64,000 nucleotides of DNA from Paraflavitalea pollutisoli (GCF_029360705.1 NZ_JARKMX010000008.1:2472202-2536201), one strand, 5' to 3'. Shown: positions 26,701 to 35,145, counted from the first letter of the stretch. Numbers and translations are program-made. The notes: generated by a model from the sequence alone, not told the origin.

Positions 26701-29426
26701 TTCCAGAGACGCGTAGCACCGCCGTCGTTGGCGTAGTAGATAAAGCCTGCTTCCGGGTCCATTGGCAGTTTGGGATCACCTGGTTTCTCCCGGTCGGGTG
26801 CCGTCAGGTTGATCACCGGCTCCCACGCAATTTGCGGCAGGGTGAAGCTCTTGACCAGGTTCGAGGGCGACTTCACCTGCATGCCCTCCACCACAAAGGG
26901 GAAGGCGTTGTTGGCAGCTGAACGCATGCCCGTCAACTGTACCGTTTGTTCGCCCACAATACCAGGCACTACCGTACCCGTTTGCACAAACAACATGGTC
27001 GGGTTGATACTGATGCCCATCTGGTTGGCATTGCTGCTCACATCGAGCAACGCGAATACATCATTGTCGATACCACTACCGATCACATCGTTTTCCCAGA
27101 AACCGGTATAGCCATTGGTCTTCAGTAACGCCTGCCGTTTGTTCTTGAGGTCTTGCCCGGTAGCCACCGTATCCAACACCGGTTTGCTAACAGGTGCATT
27201 GGGTGTAGCAGGCGTTTGCGTAATGCCCCCTTTCGGAATGAACAGTTCGCTGACCGGCGACTTGATCACACGCTCCTGCACCAGGTCGGTCACTTTGATG
27301 CGCGTAACATTTTTGAATTGGGTCAGCCGCACCCCTTCATTGAGTTTTACAGATTTCAGCTTCACGTCTACCAGTACGGGCCGGCGGATCTCGCTGGGTA
27401 TCTTTTTGCCAGGGGTAATGATACCACCCGGACGGGTAGGCGTAGCTGGTTGGGCTGGTTGTGCAGGCTGTGCGGGTTGCGCTGGTTGTACAGGAGTGGC
27501 AGGTTGCTCTTCCGGCAACTCCGTCCAGGAGGGCGGCGTGGTACCGAAATAAAAATCGGTCGACACATCATCGCCTGCACTTCCCTTAGCATAACGCACC
27601 AAACATACCAGCATCGTCTTCAATTGATCCAGCGTACCAGTAGTAGGCACACCAGCAGCAGCACCCATCAGCCTGCCACCGTTGAAGCGACGCATCCACG
27701 GCGCTACATTCCCCACATAAGGATCGGGCAAGGTAGGCAGGTAGGTCGACAGACCCAACACCAGGAAGAAATTGGCCCGCGTTACCTTGCGCCAGTTCTC
27801 GCTCAATTCGCCAAACAACATCAAACCAGCCACCGGCGATACCGTAAACAAGGCATTCTCCAGGGCAATCGCTTCCCAATCGAAAATGGGTTGCTTGTCA
27901 TTGGGCTTTTTATTATCCCATAATAAGTTATCATCCACCAGCATCAGCAATCGGCGTTGCTTGTTGGCAAACAACGTGAGCGCCGAAGCGCGGGAGCGCA
28001 TGGCAAAGGGACTACTGTCTACTTTCAGTGGTCGGTCGGCCTGTATATCACCATCCACGAAGATCGTCACCATCTCCTGGTTTTGCTCCGCAGAAATGGC
28101 CAGCCCAAAAGGAGCTGCCTGTAAATAAGTAATGGCCGCCGTAGAAGCGGGCCGCTGGTCTTCCTGCCACAGGTCAAAGTCTTGCCGGGCGCCGAGACCT
28201 TGGGCGGCAATATCGATGAGGGTGATCATCGAAGGCTCGGCATTGATGACGGTGGCCTGCAGGCGCAGGTCTTCATGCTGCAGTCCGGGCCAGGTAACAC
28301 GCAAGCCCTTGTCGGCCACCAGCACGACCGAACCGCCGCTATCCGCTTGTACCGGGTTGGCCACATCGAGCGTCGCCACCGGCAATCCCCAGTAGGCCTT
28401 GGTCAGCTTGGCCTGTCCCGATAGTCTAAAGGCCGGGCTGGACGAATCACTGACCACAAAGTCTGCCGGCGACACATTCCACGGGATCAGTACTTTACTG
28501 ATCAGCGCATTGTACTCGAGCGCGATCGCCGCCTGGCCGGTATTGCTGAAGCTCATGGCCTGTCCGAATACCGTGGCCGTTGCCTGACCGATACCGGTAA
28601 TATCTACCTTATTGTTTTGCCATACCAGTTGTAAAGAGGCAGGCAGGCTGTAGGTCGCTTTACGCGCATCGTCGCCATAACCACTGCCATCACCCGGATA
28701 CGTTTCGGTAGGTTGTTCAATGTCGAGGGAAAGCGTGATGATGGTAGCGGGGTTGAGGGTAGCCTGGTTGTTTTGCAGTACGGGGGCGATACTCGTTTTG
28801 AGTGTTCCGCCTTTGATCTTCAGGCCTACATATTTGTCATTGGGTGCTACGGGCGATAACAAATGTGCATTGATCCAAATACTGCCGGCATTCAAGGTGT
28901 ACTGTTGTAACAAGGGCGGTGGCGGGGTGGGACCCACGATGACGGGATTGCCACGCACAGTGGTCTTGAACAGCAAAGCCGGCACGCCATTCATGTAGAG
29001 CGTGACGAGCTTCACGATGCGGTAAATGTCGATCCAGATCTCGAGTCCCTGTTCATTGAGGAAGGGCCCCAGTATTTCAATGGGTTTACTACCGACCGCC
29101 CAGTCGGGCACACTGCCCGCCACTTCATACTGGCGTACGGGTACCTGGCGGATAAAGAACCGGGTTTCCGGATCCTTGTTGTCTTTGATGGTCTGCGCAG
29201 CGACCGACTTGATCTGGTCGAGCGACACCTTGCTCACTTCGGGAGCGGAAAAAAGCTGCGCGGAATTGAAGACGACTTGCTCGCCTGCATACGGAATATC
29301 TCCTTTTACTACCGAGGAAGCGATGAGCTCCTGGGCCCGCTTCAATTGCTGCTCCTGTCCGGGAGCGGCCGGTTGAAGCCGGGCAGTAAGGTTTTCCAGC
29401 AGGCGCGAGAGTTGGTCCTGTGTCAT
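23760..29426 (-). CDS. Very large protein of unknown function (1888 residues)
   Basis: I do not recognise this protein. Start MTQDQLSRLLENLTARLQPA at 29426 is chosen over frames opening at 29453-29465 because it begins a good amphipathic helix; there is no signal peptide. The protein is mostly beta-rich. A low-complexity Pro/Ala/Gln linker sits at about residues 640-665, splitting an N-terminal block (1-640) from a central block (670-1530). The last 300 residues have many strands with alternating hydrophobic residues (LTLDFGFGVEIVVSLPVVGS, VAVTITIEAKGIIV) and end SFSKTWGEDRQIA. Such strands suggest an elongated sheet, hydrophobic groove or membrane-active surface (inference). First gene of the two-gene operon. 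Confidence 0.82.
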   Translation of the reverse strand: MTQDQLSRLLENLTARLQPAAPGQEQQLKRAQELIASSVVKGDIPYAGEQVVFNSAQLFSAPEVSKVSLDQIKSVAAQTIKDNKDPETRFFIRQVPVRQYEVAGSVPDWAVGSKPIEILGPFLNEQGLEIWIDIYRIVKLVTLYMNGVPALLFKTTVRGNPVIVGPTPPPPLLQQYTLNAGSIWINAHLLSPVAPNDKYVGLKIKGGTLKTSIAPVLQNNQATLNPATIITLSLDIEQPTETYPGDGSGYGDDARKATYSLPASLQLVWQNNKVDITGIGQATATVFGQAMSFSNTGQAAIALEYNALISKVLIPWNVSPADFVVSDSSSPAFRLSGQAKLTKAYWGLPVATLDVANPVQADSGGSVVLVADKGLRVTWPGLQHEDLRLQATVINAEPSMITLIDIAAQGLGARQDFDLWQEDQRPASTAAITYLQAAPFGLAISAEQNQEMVTIFVDGDIQADRPLKVDSSPFAMRSRASALTLFANKQRRLLMLVDDNLLWDNKKPNDKQPIFDWEAIALENALFTVSPVAGLMLFGELSENWRKVTRANFFLVLGLSTYLPTLPDPYVGNVAPWMRRFNGGRLMGAAAGVPTTGTLDQLKTMLVCLVRYAKGSAGDDVSTDFYFGTTPPSWTELPEEQPATPVQPAQPAQPAQPAQPATPTRPGGIITPGKKIPSEIRRPVLVDVKLKSVKLNEGVRLTQFKNVTRIKVTDLVQERVIKSPVSELFIPKGGITQTPATPNAPVSKPVLDTVATGQDLKNKRQALLKTNGYTGFWENDVIGSGIDNDVFALLDVSSNANQMGISINPTMLFVQTGTVVPGIVGEQTVQLTGMRSAANNAFPFVVEGMQVKSPSNLVKSFTLPQIAWEPVINLTAPDREKPGDPKLPMDPEAGFIYYANDGGATRLWNNSTELVALAPIPVIDALIKDFKDNPKNFTVASFTLPFGLKAISYVSKNFVEPVKPDINNLRPQFRKQEDGSHKLRGGIQIQFSAGQFGKPVPTPEERDSPMFPGYTVQLNNLLDMSGLAKGESNLGHRVTEIFNNEFLVQPLGTPGLEKSRGVPLSRMDVTGYGANIFSKWLSPTAAMAQTSQAKFDVMLGRTGHEVIQVKSILYPWGIRVVRTITVFRTSTGYVYRVDSGWKAESDGLFDFSYRYLLQGKDPFADDLKDSDFNTVASPYDFHPGVVRGLFNIRNIKDAPSVAEYIDVNNYPGGLPYVNGVKGQEMIADAGGITEPVKCGAVYFDADVEIENVVQGHTNKKVVSKKILGYVQVAPAGIPLTPLQLKGLLELHGGSIGGDLDCVVDIAQSNQQMKLTRFDCNVSLDGTKPVFVLAGRGQVILPKDGSWTMVQHEVGTGDVAPLPAGTSVPLIRKGLWKKNVVVSQADVEQQLLRIAHPKEIIREAVNDTINFGFLQSTATQKALFLTPAFGFNKKQLLSKTPPIFADAYRLMTGNGIFPNVGNAIDNFGKAMPLFHGKRPDDSLFEAFNASSLKDGVTNVLELMEITPVKAGEAIVEQGMSLLQKGANGLLDKAMKFDVPNFEVPLVDTEALRIYIEYATKKKDKDPKGDTGRLNFDLTSRAAELGDQWKSRLNNLAMVVDLGDMKRLMIIKGNFDSKKGKETGYEGDQGGDGFPTPEIEFSDALQPVIDILQVLASLSSGNYAEAMKKGLKIAMSNSGEIWEYKFEAGKEIPLVRFPPTDELYNSAQTPLKLEASLGVGVYFNAALKVTTDPKQLLPTAGAFLKFHGGLKVMCMSVGVGSIFAIGTVDVKIACDTKVGPSLTLDFGFGVEIVVSLPVVGSASVSYLVGVQMYADKNKVVVAALMRFRGHAELLGGLVAVTITIEAKGIIVRENNQTDCSAQVTFAIDISIFLIIDISFSKTWGEDRQIA
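27436..27505 (-). repeat. Pro/Ala/Gln low-complexity linker repeat
   Basis: Within the 1888-residue protein the reverse strand encodes four to five copies of the tripeptide QPA flanked by PATP (PVQPAQPAQPAQPAQPATP). The short repeated codon triplets form a near-tandem nine-base repeat. It probably marks a flexible interdomain linker. Confidence 0.7.
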
Positions 29427-29714
29427 GTTGGGTGTTTTAATGAGCAATAACATAGATGGCCGCAAACCTGTAAGGCTTACAGCAAAGACTGGCTTGGGTA
29501 TAGCATTATACCCGGGTGGAAATACAAATTGGATGGAGGCGAAATAGTCTTGCCTTAGGTACGCTGCAGCCTGAACTGCATGGATCGCACGGCAAGGGAA
29601 TGGAGGTAAAAGAAAATGAGGACGTGAAGATAAGGGAATTAAATATGCAGAAAGTTACCGTAAAGTGGTATTTTTTGGCTTCGAACGCAACTTATCATCA
29701 TCCGGGCAATCAAC

Positions 29715-30989
29715 ATGGAACACTATACCATTATACTGGTGCTGCTGGGCATCATGATCATCATCAGCACGATCGCCGAAAACAAAAAGATATCCGTACC
29801 CATCGTACTCATCCTGTCGGGGATCGGTCTGGGATTTGTGCCCGGTATGCCACCCATGGAGATCGATACCGAAGTGATCTTCCTGCTGTTCTTACCACCG
29901 CTGTTATACGATGCCTCTTTTAAGATACACCTGAAGGAGTTCCGTGCCAATTTCGGCACCATCTCCTCACTGGCCTTTACGCTGGTCTTCGTCACGACGG
30001 CCGGCCTGGCCGCCATCGCCTATTACCTCATTCCCGAAATAACCTGGCCACTCGCGTTTGTACTGGGCGCTATCCTCGCGCCCACCGATGCCGTAGCCGC
30101 CCTCAGCATTACCAAGGGATTGAAGTTATCTTCCCTGAGCACGACCATCCTGGAAGGTGAGAGTTTGTTGAACGATGCATCAGCCCTGGTCGCCTACCGA
30201 TTTGCCATATTAGCCGTAACGGGTACAGCTTTCGTGATCTGGAATGCCGGCCTCACCTTCCTCATCCTCCTGGCGGGTGGCTTCCTCATAGGCATCGGCA
30301 TTGCGCGCGCACTCTCGTGGCTGTTACGCCTGTTCAGCCACAATACGGTGACCATCCTCAGCCTGCTGCTCCTTGCCCCCTTTGTGACCTACCTGGTAGC
30401 AGAAAGGTTCCACAGCTCAGGCGTGATCGCGGTGGTCACGCTGGGCTTCAGCATGTCGCGCTGGAGCGACATGAAATTTCCGGATCATGTAAAGCAGCAA
30501 TCGGCCACCATCTGGGAGATGATCACCTTTATGTTGAATGGATTGATCTTTATTCTCATCGGGCTCGAGTTTCCCGTGATCGTGGAAGAACTCTCATCCA
30601 AGCAATTACTCACCTATGCGGGTGTAGGCTTGCTGCTCACCGTGGCGGCCCTCATTATCCGTACCTGGAATGTATTTTTGAACAGGAGAAAACTACATCA
30701 CGCCTTCAATCACCCCAAACTGAAAGGCACCCGCCGCGCCGTCACCCAAGACGTACTGCTCAGTTTCCAGGACAGCCTCATCATCAGTTGGTCGGGCATG
30801 CGGGGCATCATCTCCCTGGCCATCGCCATTGGTTTACCGCAAGTAAGTGGTAAAGATGGCGCTCCCATGAAAAATGTGATCATTTACATCACCACAGTCG
30901 TAGTATTGCTGACCATCGTGGGCCAGGGATTGCTGCTACCCGGTATAGTAAAGAGAAATGCTGTTGCCGAAGCGAATCCTGTTGCATAA
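29715..30989 (+). CDS. CPA1-family Na+(K+)/H+ antiporter (NhaP type)
   Basis: An inner-membrane antiporter of 424 residues with about 12-13 helices. It carries the family marks LAPTDAVAALSITKGL (helix 5) and ILEGESLLNDASALV, with the Asn-Asp pair that binds the cation, and the late SWSGMRGIISLAIAIGLP. It exchanges monovalent cations for protons and supports pH and salt homeostasis. It is shorter than E. coli YjcE-type proteins because it lacks a long C-terminal cytosolic domain; many CPA1 members of this length exist. It is divergent from the giant-protein operon with about 290 bases between starts, in which I see no strong operator. Confidence 0.9.
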   Translation: MEHYTIILVLLGIMIIISTIAENKKISVPIVLILSGIGLGFVPGMPPMEIDTEVIFLLFLPPLLYDASFKIHLKEFRANFGTISSLAFTLVFVTTAGLAAIAYYLIPEITWPLAFVLGAILAPTDAVAALSITKGLKLSSLSTTILEGESLLNDASALVAYRFAILAVTGTAFVIWNAGLTFLILLAGGFLIGIGIARALSWLLRLFSHNTVTILSLLLLAPFVTYLVAERFHSSGVIAVVTLGFSMSRWSDMKFPDHVKQQSATIWEMITFMLNGLIFILIGLEFPVIVEELSSKQLLTYAGVGLLLTVAALIIRTWNVFLNRRKLHHAFNHPKLKGTRRAVTQDVLLSFQDSLIISWSGMRGIISLAIAIGLPQVSGKDGAPMKNVIIYITTVVVLLTIVGQGLLLPGIVKRNAVAEANPVA

Positions 30990-31068
30990 AAGCGATCCCG
31001 CGGAGCACGTCGCTGAACAGTCGACCTACCCACGGCATCGCTTCCGCCTAATGGCTCCGGGAAAATTA

Positions 31069-31302
31069 CTAGGACTTGTGTGCGTCCATCTTTTTAGGGG
31101 TCTCCGGCTCCTCTTCATCGTCGGTGATCCGATCCTGCGCATGGTCTTCGCCCCGCAATACGGCATCGTTACGCACCTGCCCATCGATGGGGATATCGGT
31201 ATCGGCTTTGGGCGCGATGAATTCATCCGGCGCGGTATCAGGCGCTTTCAGCGCCTCCTTAACCTCCTCATCCACTGGCTGTTTTTTCTTATTGGTTGGC
31301 AT
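31069..31302 (-). CDS. Small acidic hydrophilic protein, 77 residues
   Basis: Starts MPTNKKKQPVDEEVKEALKA. The protein is almost entirely charged and Pro-rich (TDDEEEPETPKK), probably disordered. It resembles in style the small acidic protein at 33163 (Lys-rich start, acidic Pro-rich middle), though I see no real alignment. The ATG at 31302 is preferred over 31329. Function unknown. Confidence 0.5.
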   Translation of the reverse strand: MPTNKKKQPVDEEVKEALKAPDTAPDEFIAPKADTDIPIDGQVRNDAVLRGEDHAQDRITDDEEEPETPKKMDAHKS

Positions 31303-31500
31303 ATGGCTGGTTTTTACAGGCCCACGCAATCGCTGGCCTTCCAGGGTAAGGATTCAAAACCCGTACCAGGCGGTCATTACAGGGCAGCCCCCCTGCCCGA
31401 TCGCATGCCATGCGGCCGACTGCCAAGGCCATCCCAACGGGGAAAGCAAGGCCGCTTCCAGCTAACTACCACAGTGATAGGAAATAAGAATGGCTACCCC

Positions 31501-31794
31501 TCAGATCTTCCGCAACAACTTGCGGTCGATATAGAAAGTACCAAAAGGAATAAAGCAGGCCAGGATCACCTTCCAGGTGGTTTGCCTGAACTTCCATTGC
31601 TGCTCTACGCCCACACTCAGCGCATTGAAGAGAAACAACAGGAACAAGGCTCCGTGTATGGGTCCCAGCAACCGGGTCAGACTGGGATCCTGTTGTACAT
31701 ACTTCATTGGTACGGCTACGAACAGCAACACGAGCAACGAGATACCTTCCAGGTATCCGATCAGGCGAAGTCGCCCCACAGAGGATCTAAACAT
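31501..31794 (-). CDS. DUF3817 membrane protein
   Basis: A protein of 97 residues with three transmembrane segments: LRLIGYLEGISLLVLLFVAV, then GPIHGALFLLFLFNAL, then a last helix ending FGTFYIDRKLLRK. The 'EGxSxLxL ... GxxHGxLFxxF ... PFGTF' pattern is typical of DUF3817, which occurs alone or beside transporters; its role is unknown. The ATG at 31794 follows the preceding gene's stop by 11 bases, so the two are one operon, apparently under the TetR-type operator at 32366-32389. Confidence 0.82.
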   Translation of the reverse strand: MFRSSVGRLRLIGYLEGISLLVLLFVAVPMKYVQQDPSLTRLLGPIHGALFLLFLFNALSVGVEQQWKFRQTTWKVILACFIPFGTFYIDRKLLRKI

Positions 31795-31805
31795 GGTGTA
31801 TTGAT

Positions 31806-32264
31806 TTATCTGAAATAAGGTCGGGCTGCAAATGGAGAGAAAGGCCAGGGTATGGCGATCAGGATCACGATGGCAGCCACCGTATACCAAACAAGCATAG
31901 TCTTAAACTTAAGCCGGTCCGTTGGCTTTCTTTTGGCCAAGGCCGATCCAATGGTCACCAGCACGATCGCCGCCAGCATCAGCGTGCTATGGATCATACC
32001 AAAGAACAACAACGCGAATGACTCCCGGCTACTGCCAACATCCTGCAGAAAAGCTTTAATCAGCGGGCTTTGAAAGTACAATACCATCCCGATCATCAAT
32101 TGCACATGAGCGATCGTAGCCGTCCAGTGGCGGATGCGGTCCTCGGTCCGGGTAAAAGGCCTGTTGCCCCAATAACCGCGGTAAGACCGGTACAGCGATA
32201 GCAATAAACTGAACACCACCAGCCAGCGAAAGGCTGAATGCAACACCAAAAGCATTGTATACAT
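31806..32264 (-). CDS. Four-helix membrane protein of unknown function
   Basis: A protein of 152 residues starting MYTMLLVLHSAFRWLVVFSL with four hydrophobic segments; a His sits in the first (LHSAFRW) and others in HWTATIAHVQLMIGMVLYF and GMIHSTLML. The spaced His residues in helices recall heme- or metal-binding small cytochrome-like membrane proteins, but this is only a resemblance. ATG 32264 is preferred over a GTG at 32324. It is the first gene of the operon with DUF3817, and its promoter overlaps a TetR-type operator. Confidence 0.7.
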   Translation of the reverse strand: MYTMLLVLHSAFRWLVVFSLLLSLYRSYRGYWGNRPFTRTEDRIRHWTATIAHVQLMIGMVLYFQSPLIKAFLQDVGSSRESFALLFFGMIHSTLMLAAIVLVTIGSALAKRKPTDRLKFKTMLVWYTVAAIVILIAIPWPFSPFAARPYFR

Positions 32265-32355
32265 ACGATATGATTGGCGCGCACACAGCAGCCACTGCTT
32301 AGTTGGAAAAGCAGCTTTACGCACGAGGCTCCGTTGCGCGCATGACGAATGACCA

Positions 32356-32363
32356 CAAAGCTA
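32356..32363 (-). promoter_or_regulatory. -7 promoter box of the membrane-protein/DUF3817 operon
   Basis: The reverse strand reads TAGCTTTG, an exact TAnnTTTG match, directly downstream of the operator at 32366-32389. Predicted leader is about 85 bases to the ATG at 32264. Confidence 0.6.
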
Positions 32364-32365
32364 AT

Positions 32366-32389
32366 AAAACATACCGACTAGTATGTTTT
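32366..32389. promoter_or_regulatory. TetR-type operator
   Basis: A perfect inverted repeat AAAACATAC-N6-GTATGTTTT (spacer CGACTA). It lies between the stop of the tetR gene and the start of the membrane-protein operon, only two bases upstream of that operon's -7 box, so a bound repressor would occlude the promoter. ACATAC...GTATGT half-sites are well known for TetR-family repressors. Confidence 0.75.
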
Positions 32390-32403
32390 TAACCTGAAAT
32401 AAA

Positions 32404-32994
32404 TTATTGCAGCGTAGCAAGGTAGTCTTTCAGCTGCTTGAGATAGACCAGGTATACCGAAGAACTGTTGGCCAGCTTACCCATATTGCGGATGCCCCAA
32501 TAGCCCGACATCATGAACAGCGCCACCTGTTCAGGCTTCACATCAGCGCGGATGCTGCCGTTCTTTTTGCCGTTTTTTACGCATTGCACGATCGCCTTCT
32601 TCCAGGCTTCCGATAGCTCGTTCAAAACCCGGGTAAATTCACTGTGCCAGGGAGCCATCTCCTGCGAAAGGTTGGCAGCGGGGCAGCCATATTCCACCCG
32701 CATGAAATCGTTTTTCATCAACACCGTGTACATCATATCGTACAACAGCTTCACGGCATCACCCTCCCCCTGTAGCTGTCGCATGAACGTAGTCTCAAAG
32801 GTGGGCTTAAGCAACTCTTCGATGATCGCTATGCCCATCTCATCCTTGTTCTTGAAATGGTAGTAAAAGGCTCCTTTCGTCATACCCGTGGTTGCAAGAA
32901 TATCATCCAGGCTGGTGGTTTGATAACCTTTGGTGTAGATGAGTTCGAATGATTTCTGCAAAATGGTCAACCGGGTAGCTTCAGCCTTTTTCAT
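32404..32994 (-). CDS. TetR/AcrR-family repressor
   Basis: A regulator of 196 residues. The helix-turn-helix is textbook: ILQKSFELIYTKGYQTTSLD, then DILATTGMTKGAFYYHFKNK. The C-terminal part (YGCPAANLSQEMAPWHSEFT) resembles the TetR_C domain of YxaF/LmrA-type repressors that sense small hydrophobic or electrophilic compounds, with a Cys in a common sensing position. ATG 32994 is preferred because it begins the usual short N-terminal arm. It sits just upstream, on the same strand, of the DUF3817 operon, whose promoter carries a palindromic operator, so it very likely represses that operon. Confidence 0.9.
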   Translation of the reverse strand: MKKAEATRLTILQKSFELIYTKGYQTTSLDDILATTGMTKGAFYYHFKNKDEMGIAIIEELLKPTFETTFMRQLQGEGDAVKLLYDMMYTVLMKNDFMRVEYGCPAANLSQEMAPWHSEFTRVLNELSEAWKKAIVQCVKNGKKNGSIRADVKPEQVALFMMSGYWGIRNMGKLANSSSVYLVYLKQLKDYLATLQ

Positions 32995-33162
32995 ATTTAT
33001 AACAGAGCGAGATTTATACAAAGGAACAAAAAAAGTCGCAGTGGCTGCAGGATGTTAGGAAGGACCAAACTGATCGTCACAACAAGCTGTTAAAATACCT
33101 GGTGGCGGATGGGGCCGTGGCACAGTTTTATTATAAATACCATTGAACCAAAAACATGCGCT

Positions 33163-33360
33163 ATGGCACTAACAGATGATAAAAAGAAAGACCTCCCCAA
33201 GGAGCCCGAAAATGAGGATATGGTGCTACCACCCGACCCGGAGACCTTGCACAAAACCGACCCCCAGGAAAATATGAAGGGTCCGGTATCCTCCATCATG
33301 CACAGTATCGAAGACAAGGTGGAAGAAAACGACAAAGAGCAACCAGAAGATAAAAAATAG
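33163..33360 (+). CDS. Small acidic hydrophilic protein, 65 residues
   Basis: Starts MALTDDKKKDLPKEPENEDM, rich in Lys, Glu, Asp and Pro, and ends NDKEQPEDKK. No signal peptide or fold evident; probably disordered. A strong terminator follows 21 bases after the stop, which supports its being a genuine transcription unit. An upstream in-frame ATG at 33109 is less likely. Function unknown. Confidence 0.6.
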   Translation: MALTDDKKKDLPKEPENEDMVLPPDPETLHKTDPQENMKGPVSSIMHSIEDKVEENDKEQPEDKK

Positions 33361-33381
33361 GGGTATATCTACCACTATCCG

Positions 33382-33413
33382 GGGCTGACCTCATGAAGGT
33401 CAGCCCTTTTTTT
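33382..33413 (+). terminator. Rho-independent terminator
   Basis: Stem GGGCTGACC / GGTCAGCCC with a seven-base loop, then seven T. It follows the small acidic protein gene. Confidence 0.9.
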
Positions 33414-33802
33414 ATGGCACGCTGCTGCACTCCCACTACTCGGCTTATTGTCTGCAATAGTACTACACATGGCACTGATTCTCTGTACACATAGCATTGC
33501 ATCCCCCTGTTCAGTGCTATGATTATATGAGGTTACTGGCAGTCGGAGTGGTATAGCAGACTAATACTCAAGCATATACCCTACTATTTCCATCCAAAAC
33601 TATCGAAAGCCAGTGCAATAGCATTTCCCCAAAACGCCGTAACCAATTGAATAGCTGTCCATTACGCCACACTAAATAATCCATCTACACGCCCAAAACG
33701 GCCTTATACGACCTTTTAAGCGATTTTGACCCGGTAAGCGCCGCTACTTGATGAGAGGTCACCCACCTTGTCGGGCGCTTGCGTAACCTGCCGTTGGTTA
33801 TC
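33414..33802. other. Non-coding stretch, more A/T-rich than its surroundings
   Basis: About 390 bases without a convincing reading frame on either strand. Base composition is visibly lower in G+C than the flanking genes. I see no tRNA-like fold, repeat array or known riboswitch core. A degraded gene or an unannotated small RNA cannot be excluded. Confidence 0.4.
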
Positions 33803-33810
33803 TATATTTG
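33803..33810 (+). promoter_or_regulatory. -7 promoter box of the sugar dehydrogenase gene
   Basis: TATATTTG, an exact TAnnTTTG match, with TTG 21 bases upstream (33779-33781). The predicted leader is about 110 bases to the ATG at 33925. Confidence 0.5.
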
Positions 33811-33924
33811 CGCAGCTTCCACCGATTCCGGTACATTCACCGGATCAGCAGGAGCCGCAGGCAACATCGGTTCCTGCACGTCTAATCAGCCAATCGACAA
33901 TCATTCAAGTAACATTAGCACAAA

Positions 33925-35145
33925 ATGAAAATGACCTGTCTCAATCGCTTCACCATCAGCACAGCCCTGCTTGTCTGCGCTGCGACCATTGCACAAGCAC
34001 AAAACGGATCTGGTGCCTCCTTGCCGCCCGTGGAAACCAAAGACCCCAACAGCAAGTATAAACCCGCCTTTGCCGGACAAACACGCATTGCTGGTATCAA
34101 GACCACCACAGTATACAAAACCGATAAGCTGGCCGACCAACTCAAGAGCCCCTGGGCCGTAGTACCCATGCCTGATGGACGCCTGCTCATCACCCTCAAG
34201 GGTGGCTCTATGGAGATCAGAAATGCCGACGGCAGCCTCGCGAAGGCCATTGGCGGTTTTCCTGCAGTAGAATCACGTGGACAAGGCGGCTTGCTCGATG
34301 TAGCCCTCGATCCCGAATTCAATAAGAACAAGACCATCTACTGGTCTTTCTCTGAAAAACAAGGAGAAGGTAACCTGACATCTGTCGCCAAGGCAACCCT
34401 CAACGAAGCCAGTGGTGCCGTAGAAAATACCGTCGTCATCTTCCGCGCAACACCTGCCCTGAAAAGCAGCCTGCACTTTGGTAGCCGTCTCGCCTTTGGC
34501 AAAGACGGATTCCTGTATGTATCGACCGGCGAACGCTCCAACCTCGATGGCCGTGTACAAACCCAACGCCTCGATGCAGGACTTGGTAAGATATTCCGCA
34601 TCACCAAAGACGGCAAGCCCGCACCCGGCAATCCTTTCATAGGCAAGCAAGGCGCAATGCCCGAGATCTATGCGTACGGCTTCCGTAACCCGCAGGGCCT
34701 CGCCTTCGATCCATATACCGGAGAACTTTGGGAAGCAGAGTTTGGCCCCCGTGGCGGTGACGAGATCAACCTGGTAAAAGCCGGCAAGAACTATGGCTGG
34801 CCCGACATTACCTACGGTATCGAATACAGCGGAGAAAAAGTAGGTGAAGGCATCCAGCAAAAAGAAGGTATGGAGCAACCCGTATACTATTGGGACCCCG
34901 TATTGTCGCCCAGCGGTATCGTGTTTTACGAAGGTGACGCGATCCCCGAGTGGAAAGGCAATCTCTTCGTATCTGGTCTTAGCAGCACCCACCTCGCCCG
35001 CCTGGTGATCAAAAACAATAAGGTAGTGGGAGAAGAAAGACTGCTGGAAGACAAAAAAGAACGCATCCGCGATGTAGCTTGTTTCAACCAGATGCTGTAC
35101 GTGGTAACCGACTCCGGCAACCTCTACCGCATCAGCAAACAGTAA
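33925..35145 (+). CDS. PQQ-dependent sugar dehydrogenase (GSDH/YliI family)
   Basis: A periplasmic protein of 406 residues with signal peptide ending ATIAQAQ. It is a six-bladed propeller of the soluble glucose/aldose dehydrogenase family, which oxidises sugars using pyrroloquinoline quinone. Conserved marks are SPWAVVPMPDGRLLIT, GQGGLLDVALDP, LHFGSRLAFGKDGFLYVSTG, YGFRNPQGLAFDPYTGELWE and GGDEINLVKAGKNYGWP. The catalytic-type His sits in LHFGSR. Whether PQQ is made or scavenged is unknown, as no pqq gene is in the window. Two close ATGs (33925 and 33931) are possible. It is monocistronic, with a terminator following. Confidence 0.9.
   Translation: MKMTCLNRFTISTALLVCAATIAQAQNGSGASLPPVETKDPNSKYKPAFAGQTRIAGIKTTTVYKTDKLADQLKSPWAVVPMPDGRLLITLKGGSMEIRNADGSLAKAIGGFPAVESRGQGGLLDVALDPEFNKNKTIYWSFSEKQGEGNLTSVAKATLNEASGAVENTVVIFRATPALKSSLHFGSRLAFGKDGFLYVSTGERSNLDGRVQTQRLDAGLGKIFRITKDGKPAPGNPFIGKQGAMPEIYAYGFRNPQGLAFDPYTGELWEAEFGPRGGDEINLVKAGKNYGWPDITYGIEYSGEKVGEGIQQKEGMEQPVYYWDPVLSPSGIVFYEGDAIPEWKGNLFVSGLSSTHLARLVIKNNKVVGEERLLEDKKERIRDVACFNQMLYVVTDSGNLYRISKQ

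Noticed and set aside
19348-29426. Reading the giant-protein operon as part of a type VI, Tc-toxin or contractile injection cluster
   Set aside because: No sheath, tube, baseplate, AAA ATPase or VgrG/PAAR gene is present in the window.
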